64,000 nt of DNA from Bacteroidales bacterium (lineage in GTDB: Bacteria; Bacteroidota; Bacteroidia; Bacteroidales; 4484-276): the NCBI GenBank assembly GCA_035647615.1, contig DASRND010000036.1:357716-421715 (forward strand), given 5' to 3'. Both the position numbers and the translations under genes were made by a program. This document shows positions 17,649 to 25,976 of this stretch, piece by piece (positions within the stretch are counted from its first letter, which is position 1; every line of letters begins with the position of its first letter). The notes beneath the pieces are model-generated. The model ran no database searches, had not been told where the DNA came from, and worked only from the letters and a program-made list of their open reading frames with translations.

Positions 17649-18698
17649 CTAAAGCTCCCATCCAAAAGTTGCTTGCACCACATAATCCGTTTCGGATGCG
17701 CCGGCAACAGGCCGGTTGTCGTAGTTGAAAGTGGTGCCCGCTTTGATAAAAAAGTCAAGCGGCAGATTGTATTTCACGTCAAACTTGAAATCGCCACGGA
17801 CACGCCCCTGCTCAGTGATGCCCGGAAAAACGCTTAATGAGCTCTGAATGCTCAGGTCGCCAATGTTGAACATATTCAAATCGACGGCGCTGTAACCTTC
17901 GGCGCTGTTGCGTGTACCGAGATCAGCCTCTGTATAGGTTTCGTTGTTCCAGGCAACGCCTGCCGCCAGGGTAAAGGTTGTGCGGTTGGTATGGATAAGA
18001 TATTTCCCAACACCGCCCGAGGCCGTGATTCGCAGCTTTAGATTTTGCTCATCGTTTTGCAGGAAATCCGACGAGGCCAGCACAAACCAATCTTTGGGCA
18101 GGAAATATTGCACACCTAGAGTTGCATCCGTTCGCCGCACATTGTTGGCATCTTCCTGCGAGCTGCGCACCATATTAAAACTCGTTTTATAATTCCATCG
18201 TTCGGCGTCATAGCCAAAATTACTACGAATAGTAAATTGCTGCAGGTCGTTGGCTTTCGCCAAATTAAAGCCGACGCTGAGGGAAGCATCGAAACGGCTT
18301 CGAAAGTCTTTTTTGATGGGTCGGATATAAACCACTTTCTCAATCGGAATGAGCACCGATTCGCTGCCGCTGCCTAAGAGTACTTGATCGTGACTCAGGG
18401 AATCGGTGTTGATGGAGCCATAATAGCGTTGGCCCGAAGCATCGGTAACCAGAAACATCTTGTCGCTATAAATTTCGGTCACCTTCTGCCATTTTATTTT
18501 AAAGTCGCTGCTTGAATAGCCGGTAGAAAACACCAGCACATTGCGATCCAACGACTTGATCTTGCCCAGGAGCGTTTCGCCATTTTGCATCACCAGCGAG
18601 TCGGCGGCAGCAAAAACCTGCTGAGTTGTTATTATTAAAAAAAAGAAAGTGATGAGGGCTGCAGGGACAATGCCTTTTTTTAAAATTCCGATTTTCAT
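17649..18698 (-). CDS. DUF481 family outer-membrane protein
   Basis: A 349-residue exported protein with a signal sequence (residues about 8-30, hydrophobic core LITFFFLIITTQQVFA). An N-terminal segment (about 33-110) has short beta strands (VMQNGETLLGKIKSL). The DUF481 barrel (about 130-349) shows alternating hydrophobic strands and ends in an aromatic-rich strand VVQATFGWEL, as expected for an outer-membrane beta-barrel. Function of the family is unknown; some members respond to salt or envelope stress. It is the last gene of a minus-strand operon, 3 bp after the preceding stop codon. Confidence 0.8.
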   Translation of the reverse strand: MKIGILKKGIVPAALITFFFLIITTQQVFAAADSLVMQNGETLLGKIKSLDRNVLVFSTGYSSSDFKIKWQKVTEIYSDKMFLVTDASGQRYYGSINTDSLSHDQVLLGSGSESVLIPIEKVVYIRPIKKDFRSRFDASLSVGFNLAKANDLQQFTIRSNFGYDAERWNYKTSFNMVRSSQEDANNVRRTDATLGVQYFLPKDWFVLASSDFLQNDEQNLKLRITASGGVGKYLIHTNRTTFTLAAGVAWNNETYTEADLGTRNSAEGYSAVDLNMFNIGDLSIQSSLSVFPGITEQGRVRGDFKFDVKYNLPLDFFIKAGTTFNYDNRPVAGASETDYVVQATFGWEL

Positions 18699-18701
18699 TC
18701 T

Positions 18702-19136
18702 TCAAAAATATTTCCTGATAAACAAGCCCAACAACGCCCCCAGCGCTTTGTTTAGGGCCATTTTGAAATATTTGCGAAAAGCCACCAGCACCACTGCCGA
18801 TACCGACGTTATGACAATATTTAACACCGCTCGCTCGGGATTAACCCAAAAGGAAACTCCGGCAATGGCGGCCACTATCAAAAATCCGATTTGCCTTACA
18901 AAGGTGGTAAGCCCCGCCATGTCGTGATTGATTTTGGTAAGATGTTTTTGGAAATCCTCATCAGAGAAGTCGTCCACCTGGTGCCCTTCTGATAGGATGA
19001 AGAAACAGAGAAAATCCCCTTGCAGATAAAAAGTAGTTTGCAATGCCAGCGCTTTATCTGTACACTCGGTGTTCCAGCGGTAATAGCCGCGACGAAACAG
19101 ATTCATTACAAAAGGAAAATAATCGAACCTAAACAT
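18702..19136 (-). CDS. Small two-helix membrane protein, unknown
   Basis: A 144-residue protein with a soluble N-terminal half containing several aromatic residues and two closely spaced membrane helices (about 82-98, IGFLIVAAIAGVSFWV, and 104-122, VLNIVITSVSAVVLVAF). It ends in a positively charged helix. No family is recognised. The start overlaps the end of the preceding gene by 8 bp, and DUF481 follows within 3 bp, so the three are almost certainly co-expressed. The helical hairpin suggests a membrane anchor for its operon partners. Confidence 0.65.
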   Translation of the reverse strand: MFRFDYFPFVMNLFRRGYYRWNTECTDKALALQTTFYLQGDFLCFFILSEGHQVDDFSDEDFQKHLTKINHDMAGLTTFVRQIGFLIVAAIAGVSFWVNPERAVLNIVITSVSAVVLVAFRKYFKMALNKALGALLGLFIRKYF

Positions 19137-19851
19137 TTTTTTTACTCAGTTTACTGCTCACAATATCCTTCACCACATTGATGATGTCCTGCCAGTATTT
19201 CAGCGCCAGATTGGTATGCTTGTCATGCGCATCGAGTACCACCTGCTTGGGCATGCCGGCAAAGTCCTGTTCTATTCTGGTGATGATGTCGCCGTCGATT
19301 CCAATGCGCGTCTGCATAACGATGCGTTCGGTGCCCAGATCAAAAACCCGCGTAATCATCACCTTGTCGCGGTCGTTGATCTTTATTTTGAAATCAGCAC
19401 AACGATCCATGTCAACGCTATAAAGATTGACGTCGGAAGCCAGATTTTTGCTCTGTGTAAATAGCATATCGCTGCTTCGCGAACGCAGGTAATTGCAAAA
19501 CGACTTCATGCGGATGATGATCACATAGTCCTTTTCTTCGATGCGGATATGGTTCAGCGACATGTAATCATCGAGTGCATCCAGATCAGCGTAAAGCTTT
19601 TCGTACGACTTTATTTCAGCGCAGCGTATCGAAACCGTTTTACCTTTCAACTGAAAATCCATCGGCAGGTCGTTGCGCCTGATAATGGAGGCGAGTTTCT
19701 CGATATAATCCGACAGCAGCACCCGCAGCTTCTCCTCGATACTGTCGGGCTGCGGCGCCGAGGTCATTCCTTTTTTTATGATGGTGTTGATCTCGATATG
19801 TGTCAGATCGTCGAGCAACTTACCAATCACACTCTTTTTGTCGTCGCTCAT
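19129..19851 (-). CDS. Conserved hypothetical cytoplasmic protein
   Basis: A 240-residue protein without signal peptide or membrane helices, mixed alpha/beta by appearance, with many charged residues and a basic C-terminus (VSSKLSKKNV). I do not recognise a family. Its ATG overlaps by four bases (ATGA) the TGA that would end the interrupted upstream gene, and its own stop overlaps the next gene by 8 bp. The tight packing of three unknowns plus DUF481 suggests one envelope-related function. Confidence 0.65.
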   Translation of the reverse strand: MSDDKKSVIGKLLDDLTHIEINTIIKKGMTSAPQPDSIEEKLRVLLSDYIEKLASIIRRNDLPMDFQLKGKTVSIRCAEIKSYEKLYADLDALDDYMSLNHIRIEEKDYVIIIRMKSFCNYLRSRSSDMLFTQSKNLASDVNLYSVDMDRCADFKIKINDRDKVMITRVFDLGTERIVMQTRIGIDGDIITRIEQDFAGMPKQVVLDAHDKHTNLALKYWQDIINVVKDIVSSKLSKKNV

Positions 19852-20192
19852 GGCGTGGGTTTCTCGCTGTACATGTTGCGCAGGGTGCGCACAATGGTGC
19901 CAAGCGCAAGCATATTGCCTTAGATAATTTCGTGACCGCGTGCCTCGCGCGACTGATGAAACTGCACCAGCTCCGGATATTTCTGGTAAAACTTCTCGGT
20001 GATCTGGGTGGTAATATCGCCATCGAGCAAATCTATTTTGCTGATGATGCCTTCAATTTCCTGACCCGGCGAGAATTCGATTTCGTTCTTGTCGTCGATC
20101 TCGAGCCGACCCATCACCGTTTGAATTTTAAGCTGGGTGATGTCCATGATGCCATTCTCGATTCTTTGCAGAATTTCTTCAATTTTTGTCAT
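19848..20192 (-). pseudogene. Short conserved gene interrupted by an in-frame stop
   Basis: The frame starts at ATG 20192 and encodes 90 residues (MTKIEEILQRIENGIMDITQ...) before a TAA at 19920-19922. In the same frame the next 23 codons continue as GNMLALGTIVRTLRNMYSEK and end at a TGA that overlaps the following ATG as ATGA, exactly the coupling seen elsewhere in this operon. The context GHEII-stop-GNMLAL suggests that a Glu codon GAA became TAA. The full product would be 114 residues. It may be a nonsense mutation, a sequencing error, or a functional 90-residue form. Confidence 0.6.
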
Positions 20193-20390
20193 AATGTTGA
20201 TTTTTTTATTGATGAATAGATAATTTTACTTCCTGATAAGAAACGACGTAAAAACCAAATAAATCTCAAAAAACAACCATCGGTAATCGTTGCAGACAAT
20301 TTCAAATACGTATGAAGTTTGGATTTTTGAAATTTAATTATTGAAATTTATTTGAACCTTGTTTCATTTTTACTTGAAAATTATCACCAT

Positions 20391-21059
20391 CTATCGCTGA
20401 AAGATATTCTCGATGAGTGCTTTGGTTTGTTCGCCGTACACGCCATCCTGTTCTATTCCTTCGTCTTTCTGCAATTTCATGAGCTGCTCCTGAGTACGTG
20501 TGCCAAACGCGCCATCGGTTGCGCCGCAATGATAGCCAAGCTCATTGAGAACGCGCTGCAGTTTCACCACCTCCTGGCCGATGCTGTCCAATTTCAAATG
20601 CGGATTTCCCGAAGGTATTTCCATATTCCCCTCGTTGCTCAGTCGGCGAAAGCCCAGTACTTTTTGTGCGTCGAAGCCCTGGATACTTACACTGTCTTTT
20701 TGATTTCCACCCAGGGTAAATACTTGTTTTTGGTCGCGGCTAAAGCCAACAAATATTCCTACATGGCCTTTCCACGATTTCGGACTTTCGCGCCAAAATA
20801 TAACCACGTCGCCCGGACGCGGATCGTCCACAGGCACACCCACGCTGAGCCAGCTTTGCGCGTTGGCTTTGTTGGTGCGCTGCAGGCCGGCTTTCATGCT
20901 GCACCAATTTAAAAAAATGCTGCACCAGGGAGTTTCGTCGTCGGTAATTTCCCTGAAGCCTGCCTCCTGCGCATATTTTACAATTTGGGGCGTATGCTCG
21001 GCGCCTTTGGTTTCTTTCACCCCGATTTCGGAGGCTGCAATTTGAAATAAATCTTTCAT
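20391..21059 (-). CDS. TIGR02594-type endolysin-like protein with peptidoglycan-binding domain
   Basis: The 222-residue product (start ATG 21059, chosen because MKDLFQIAASEIGVKE is the family start) has an N-terminal NlpC/P60- or CHAP-like domain. The nucleophile motif is DETPWCSIFLNWC (about residues 42-54) and the His motif WKGHVGIFVG (about 96-105). The C-terminal PG_binding_1 domain (about 155-220) shows VVKLQRVLNELGY and DGAFGTRTQEQL. It has no signal peptide, like phage endolysins and lysins of contractile injection systems. No phage or tail genes lie nearby, so it may be a domesticated lysin. It could be the first gene of the minus-strand operon; 198 bp separate it from the next gene. 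Confidence 0.82.
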   Translation of the reverse strand: MKDLFQIAASEIGVKETKGAEHTPQIVKYAQEAGFREITDDETPWCSIFLNWCSMKAGLQRTNKANAQSWLSVGVPVDDPRPGDVVIFWRESPKSWKGHVGIFVGFSRDQKQVFTLGGNQKDSVSIQGFDAQKVLGFRRLSNEGNMEIPSGNPHLKLDSIGQEVVKLQRVLNELGYHCGATDGAFGTRTQEQLMKLQKDEGIEQDGVYGEQTKALIENIFQR

Positions 21060-21441
21060 AATGTTGAGGTTTTTAAATTGTTTTGTTTGTGATTCCACAT
21101 CTACACATGGCACCCCAAAGATTTGGGATCAACGCATTGTTTTTTTAAAAAATAAAAGTACAGAATTTTTGAAAGGCAGAAAAAAATTAACAAAACATTA
21201 TCATTTTAGAAACGCGGGATCGGAATGATCTGAAGAGTGAGAATTATTAATTACGGTTCATATCCGGACCCTGGAAGCCGCTTTCTGAAACTCATGAAAA
21301 AGATAATAACATTGTGGTGCCAGGGATAATCTTTCTTCTTGCTAAACAAATAGTTTCAATTTCTTGTTCCTTGTCATTGCCATTTAAAACATTAACAATT
21401 AAAATTTTATATTAATATTTAAATCTTAAAAACTCTATTTT
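21060..21441. other. 382-bp divergent intergenic region
   Basis: Separates the lysin gene (minus) from the S8 protease gene (plus), so it should hold two promoters. I could not find a convincing TAnnTTTG box. A short inverted pair CCCTGG (about 21270) and CCAGGG (about 21321) is the only structure noted. Confidence 0.4.
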
Positions 21442-24400
21442 ATGATGAGACATATCTACAAAGCGGCAATTACTTCATTGCCAGTCATTTTTTATTTAAC
21501 AATTAGTTTATTTTGTATTCCCGTTTTTGGACAGGAAAAATCCGCAGTAAAATCGCACACCCCGAAAGCGATAAGTGATGCTTTTGTAAGGCATGCTGTT
21601 ACGCCTGAGGACATGATCGAGCGTGCCAAATATCATCCATACATGCAGGGCGAAATTGTAGTAGCAGTAGTGCTTAAGGCCTCAAAGGCAGAAGCGATTT
21701 TGCAAATTCAGGAATATGATTGGTCACAATTTTTTGGAAACAAAAATGTAAGGCCTATCGCCTATCTGATGACCAAGCAACAAACTGAACAAAGAAGTGT
21801 GTCGCTGGTACACTTATCCCTCACCAAGGATATGGACGTTTTTGGAGCCATGCAAATGCTGGATGGAAAGCCCGATATCCTTTGGAGTTCCCCAAATTTT
21901 TATTTTGAGGGAGATCCCCGTGAAGTTATCCCCAATGATCCCAGTTATGGTACCCAATACCACCATCCTTTGATGCAAAACAACCTGGCATGGGATTATA
22001 CCTATGGCAATCCTGATATCATCATAGGAATTACTGACGATGGTGTAGAACTTTCGCATAGCGACTTGAACCCTAATATTTGGGTAAATCCCGGCGAGAT
22101 ACCCGGTAATGGAATTGATGATGACAATAACGGATATATTGATGATGTGAATGGTTGGGACTTCGCCTCAGGAAACAATAACCCCAATCCAAATTCAACA
22201 TACGATGATCATGGAACACACGTAGCAGGTATTAGTGCAGGACGCACCAATAATTCAATCGGAATTGCAGGTGTTTCAGGACATTCAACCATCTTACCTT
22301 TACAGTTTTATGGTGTAGGCGCCTGGACTGCTACAGTTTGCAACGAGACTTTTACTTATGCTGCCGACAATGGAGCACACATTGTTAATACAAGCTATAA
22401 TATTAATGGCTTTGTGGGCGATCCTGTGTTTACTGCCGGCATGCAATATATGCACGATGCCGGGGTGCTACACTTTAATTCGGGTGGAAATGGCGGCGAA
22501 TTAAATCCAGCACGTCAGGCTTTTCACCAGACGTTATTAGTTGCGAGTACAACTGCTTCGGATACGAAAAGTAGTTTTAGCAATTACGGAACAGGTATGG
22601 ATATTTCTGCTCCGGGTACCGATATCTATTCTACCATAACATCCAATGGATATGGATATAAATCAGGTACAAGTATGTCAACTCCCAATGCCGCCGGTGC
22701 AGCAGCTCTGATATGGAGTGCCAACCCGAGCTGGAATAGTTATCAGGTTGCAGCCCAGCTTTTAGCTACTGCCGATGATATTGACGGTATAAATCCAGCC
22801 TATGCCGGGCTGCTCGGAGCAGGAAGGGTTAACACCTATTCGGCTATGTCAACTACGCTTGGCTCCCCTATCCTTAAATCAACCGAAGGAATGCCAAATG
22901 AAGGAAGCACAGTTCCTCCCGATGAGATTGATGAGTTTACCGTGGCTTTTTCACAGGTAATGGATCCTGCAACGGTAAATAATATTGCTAATTACGAGCT
23001 GAGAGGTGCCGGCCCGGATGATACCTTTGGAAATGCTGATGATGTTTTGTACACACTTACTATTTCTGCTCCTTATATGTATGGGACAAATTACGTGACT
23101 TTTGAAGTTTCCGGCCCTCCCTTTATCAATGGTTTACATCGTATTACCTTTTTCTCCGGCGGTTTGAGCAACCCCTTTGGTACAGCCCTGGATGGTGATG
23201 AAAATGGAACGGGTGGCGATGATTTTATTCGCAACTTTAACATTGGTATCCCGGCACCAATTGCTGATTTTGAAGCCGACAACACAAGCCCTGTCACGGA
23301 TGCAGATGTTATTTTTACTGACCTCACTTACGGTGGCCCATCAGCATGGACATGGACAATTACGCCAGAAACCTTTACCTTTGTTAATGGTACCAATGAA
23401 AATTCACAAAACCCCGAAGTTCAATTTGCTGAACTTGGCTTCTATACAGTAACTCTTGAGGTATCAAATGTTGCCGGGTCAGACAGTGAAACAAAAGAAG
23501 ATTATATCAATGTTATTACTTGTGTGTATTGTCCTGCCGGAAGTAATAATGGTACGGATGAGTGGATCAGCAATGTTAGTTTCAATACTATAGATAATTC
23601 TTCGGTGGCAGGGCCAGGTTACACAGATTACACTTCCATATCCACACAAGTTGAACCAGGATCAACGCATGATATATCCATATCTTGTGGATCAACAGGA
23701 AACTGGACGGAGAATATCTGGGTGTTTTTTGATTGGAATCAGGACTGTGATTTTAATGATCCGGGAGAAATTTATGACTTAGGACAAACCAGTGGGCCGG
23801 GGACACTAACTGCAAGTGTGTTGGTGCCTGCTGATGCAGTTCCCGGATCAGTAAGAATGCGGGCGTTTTTGAAATATGGCTCAGATCCTGCCGGTGCCTG
23901 CGAAAATAACTTCTCCTTTGGTGAAGTGGAAGATTATACCATTCTGGTTGGGACAAATTTGACAGAAGGTAAAATACAGGGCTTTGTACGCGATGCCGAA
24001 AACAACCTGTCCATTGATGCTGCCGTGATTACTGCTACGAATGCAGATGATCACCTATATACTGCTGAAACACCATTTGGTTCACATTACAGTATGTTAC
24101 TACCCGAAGGTCTTTATACAGTTTCCTGCGAGTCTGCTGGTTACGAAACAAATACTATAACTGATGTAGCAATTGTTGATGGTGAAATTACAAATCACAC
24201 ATTTTACCTGGAGCCTGCAAAACTAATCACCGGCCTTGATGGAGCGCAATACGCACAAGTAAGAATCAGCCCCAATCCTTCCAGCAATGAGGTGGAAATT
24301 CAATCCGAAGCTGAGATCACACATCTTACTATAATCAACCAGGCCGGACAATTTGTTTTCGAAGGCAAATTCAACTCAAAAATCCTGAATGTGAATGTTT

Positions 24401-24480
24401 CAACATTCGACTCAGGAATCTATTTTGTAAAAATATTCACACAGGATAATGTAATGACCAAAAAGCTGGTGATTGAATAA
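21442..24480 (+). CDS. Secreted subtilisin-like (S8) protease with PKD, GEVED and T9SS domains
   Basis: A 1012-residue exported serine protease. After a signal peptide (about 1-30) and a propeptide, the S8 domain carries the triad Asp199 (GITDDGVELSHSDL), His257 (DDHGTHVAGISAG) and Ser411 (SGTSMSTPNAAGAAAL). Then come a PKD domain (about 605-690), a GEVED domain (about 700-835, ending FGEVEDYTILVG), a carboxypeptidase-regulatory-like fold (about 842-925, GKIQGFVRDAENNLSID) and a T9SS sorting tail (about 935-1012, ISPNPSSNEVEI). It should act extracellularly on proteins. The gene stands alone, with two terminators behind it. The GEVED and regulatory modules resemble those in the second C25 protease of the window. 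Confidence 0.9.
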   Translation: MMRHIYKAAITSLPVIFYLTISLFCIPVFGQEKSAVKSHTPKAISDAFVRHAVTPEDMIERAKYHPYMQGEIVVAVVLKASKAEAILQIQEYDWSQFFGNKNVRPIAYLMTKQQTEQRSVSLVHLSLTKDMDVFGAMQMLDGKPDILWSSPNFYFEGDPREVIPNDPSYGTQYHHPLMQNNLAWDYTYGNPDIIIGITDDGVELSHSDLNPNIWVNPGEIPGNGIDDDNNGYIDDVNGWDFASGNNNPNPNSTYDDHGTHVAGISAGRTNNSIGIAGVSGHSTILPLQFYGVGAWTATVCNETFTYAADNGAHIVNTSYNINGFVGDPVFTAGMQYMHDAGVLHFNSGGNGGELNPARQAFHQTLLVASTTASDTKSSFSNYGTGMDISAPGTDIYSTITSNGYGYKSGTSMSTPNAAGAAALIWSANPSWNSYQVAAQLLATADDIDGINPAYAGLLGAGRVNTYSAMSTTLGSPILKSTEGMPNEGSTVPPDEIDEFTVAFSQVMDPATVNNIANYELRGAGPDDTFGNADDVLYTLTISAPYMYGTNYVTFEVSGPPFINGLHRITFFSGGLSNPFGTALDGDENGTGGDDFIRNFNIGIPAPIADFEADNTSPVTDADVIFTDLTYGGPSAWTWTITPETFTFVNGTNENSQNPEVQFAELGFYTVTLEVSNVAGSDSETKEDYINVITCVYCPAGSNNGTDEWISNVSFNTIDNSSVAGPGYTDYTSISTQVEPGSTHDISISCGSTGNWTENIWVFFDWNQDCDFNDPGEIYDLGQTSGPGTLTASVLVPADAVPGSVRMRAFLKYGSDPAGACENNFSFGEVEDYTILVGTNLTEGKIQGFVRDAENNLSIDAAVITATNADDHLYTAETPFGSHYSMLLPEGLYTVSCESAGYETNTITDVAIVDGEITNHTFYLEPAKLITGLDGAQYAQVRISPNPSSNEVEIQSEAEITHLTIINQAGQFVFEGKFNSKILNVNVSTFDSGIYFVKIFTQDNVMTKKLVIE

Positions 24481-24490
24481 ATTGTAAGTT

Positions 24491-24527
24491 AGTCAGGGCA
24501 TGACTTAAAGTCATACCCTGACTTTTT
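24491..24527 (+). terminator. Rho-independent terminator of the S8 protease gene
   Basis: AGTCAGGGCATGAC and GTCATACCCTGACT pair around TTAAA with one bulged base, followed by five T. Confidence 0.8.
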
Positions 24528-24530
24528 GAT

Positions 24531-24580
24531 AGCCCCGATTCGTTCTGCCATACCAGCGGAATGGATCGGGGCTTTTTTTT
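24531..24580. terminator. Second terminator hairpin
   Basis: AGCCCCGAT and ATCGGGGCT form a 9-bp stem with a structured loop, followed by eight T on the plus strand. It backs up the S8 protease terminator. Confidence 0.7.
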
Positions 24581-24707
24581 ATAAAAGCCGGACGGAATGT
24601 AATAACCGTCAAAAAGAAAATTTTTTGTGATGAATATGAAAAATGCATCCGTTTTTATCCTGCTTACGCCATACATTACACGACTAGCGCCCTGTGTCTT
24701 GCCTCTC

Positions 24708-25892
24708 TCAAATATAATCTATCGTCACCGTCTTGAGGAATTTGTCTTCGAGCAGGGCGGCAATGCGTTTCACTACGGTGCGACGTATCTCGAGTTCCAC
24801 GGGCAGGTTGGGGTCCTGATGTGCGATGTTGATGCGCGTGCCGACGATAAAGTTAATCTCGTCGCTTTCCAGAATCATCTTCACGATGCTGTCGGCGGGG
24901 CCATTGCCCGGCACCGTTTGGTTGGTGTAATGGCGTAACTGGTTGGCAACTTTTGTCAGCGTAAGGATGCCTTCTGTGATCAGATCGACACCATCCATGG
25001 AGGAGGTGGGTGGCAGGTCGGGATCTTCAAACTCGAAAGAGTCGGTGATTTCTTTGCCCCACTCCCGCGAGATGATGTCGGCGGTGGTGGCGCCGCTGAG
25101 CACTTTCAATCCGTTGAAGGTTCTTACCCTCCGGGCATATTCCTCGTCTTTATCTTTTTCGTAAGGAGGGCCGGTGCAGATGAGCATCTTACGCGGCTCC
25201 CGGAAATAAATTACCGCACAACTGGTGTCGTCTTTCAGCGTAAATGAGTCGTTGAGAGTGGCGCGTTTTACAGCGCGCTCGCCCAGCTCATAAGCCGAAA
25301 TAACAGGCTGCTTGATAACTTCGCCCAGCATAAACTCCGAAAAGTCGTCGCGTCCCCATCCAAAAGGAAATTTCTCGCTACCCATCCCCGACTGCGTAAT
25401 GCCATCGGAGCAAAATACGATGCGGTCTTCCTTTTCGGGAAGAAAAGAACAAACGTGTAATTCTTTGCCCTGGTTTTTTTCGCTTTCGAGCACTACTTCC
25501 TCCCACCCGGGATCGAACAAGCTGCCATCGCGGATGATGAAAGTCGGCGGATTATCGTACTCAAGAATGCTCACGCGGCCACCTATTTCTATATCGACAA
25601 TTGTAAAAGTGGCATAGCTGATTTTGCGCTCGCTACAAACGGGCAGCGTATTCATGATGATTTCGGCAATCTTGCTGAAGTCCTGGTGCTCTTCGGTAAA
25701 GTTGAGCGCCATGGTAGCCGTGAGTGTTCCCAGCATGTTGGCTTTTACGCCGTGTCCCATGCCATCGCTCAATACTGCGATGAGTCTGTTTTCTTCTTTA
25801 ACCTTACGGTGCACAAACACGTCGCCGCAGATGCGCTCGCCATGGTGGTTGCGCTGCTGGCAGTTGACTTCTATATGGAAATTCTTAGACAT
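24708..25892 (-). CDS. SpoIIE/PP2C-type phosphatase linked to the sensory hydrogenase
   Basis: A 394-residue cytoplasmic protein starting at ATG 25892 (MSKNFHIEVN). The first 190 or so residues are a PP2C/SpoIIE serine phosphatase domain with metal-binding Asp in ICGDVF and LSDGMGHGVKANML, then CSDGITQS and DDTSCAV. About 150 further residues form a domain I do not recognise, with LSGATTADIISREWG and SSMDGVDLITEGILTLTK. It is the last gene of a three-gene operon with a [2Fe-2S] protein and a hydrogenase-like sensor. Phosphatases beside such sensors define the putative phosphatase-linked sensory [FeFe] group (C3 in the HydDB scheme). Its target is unknown; no STAS or anti-sigma gene is in the window. 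Confidence 0.87.
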   Translation of the reverse strand: MSKNFHIEVNCQQRNHHGERICGDVFVHRKVKEENRLIAVLSDGMGHGVKANMLGTLTATMALNFTEEHQDFSKIAEIIMNTLPVCSERKISYATFTIVDIEIGGRVSILEYDNPPTFIIRDGSLFDPGWEEVVLESEKNQGKELHVCSFLPEKEDRIVFCSDGITQSGMGSEKFPFGWGRDDFSEFMLGEVIKQPVISAYELGERAVKRATLNDSFTLKDDTSCAVIYFREPRKMLICTGPPYEKDKDEEYARRVRTFNGLKVLSGATTADIISREWGKEITDSFEFEDPDLPPTSSMDGVDLITEGILTLTKVANQLRHYTNQTVPGNGPADSIVKMILESDEINFIVGTRINIAHQDPNLPVELEIRRTVVKRIAALLEDKFLKTVTIDYI

Positions 25893-25976
25893 AATTTTAA
25901 AAAAAAATCCAAAAACGCATGGCGCGAGGCGCAAAGAGCAAAAGGTTCTCCCTTTCTACCTGCTACTTATTAATTT

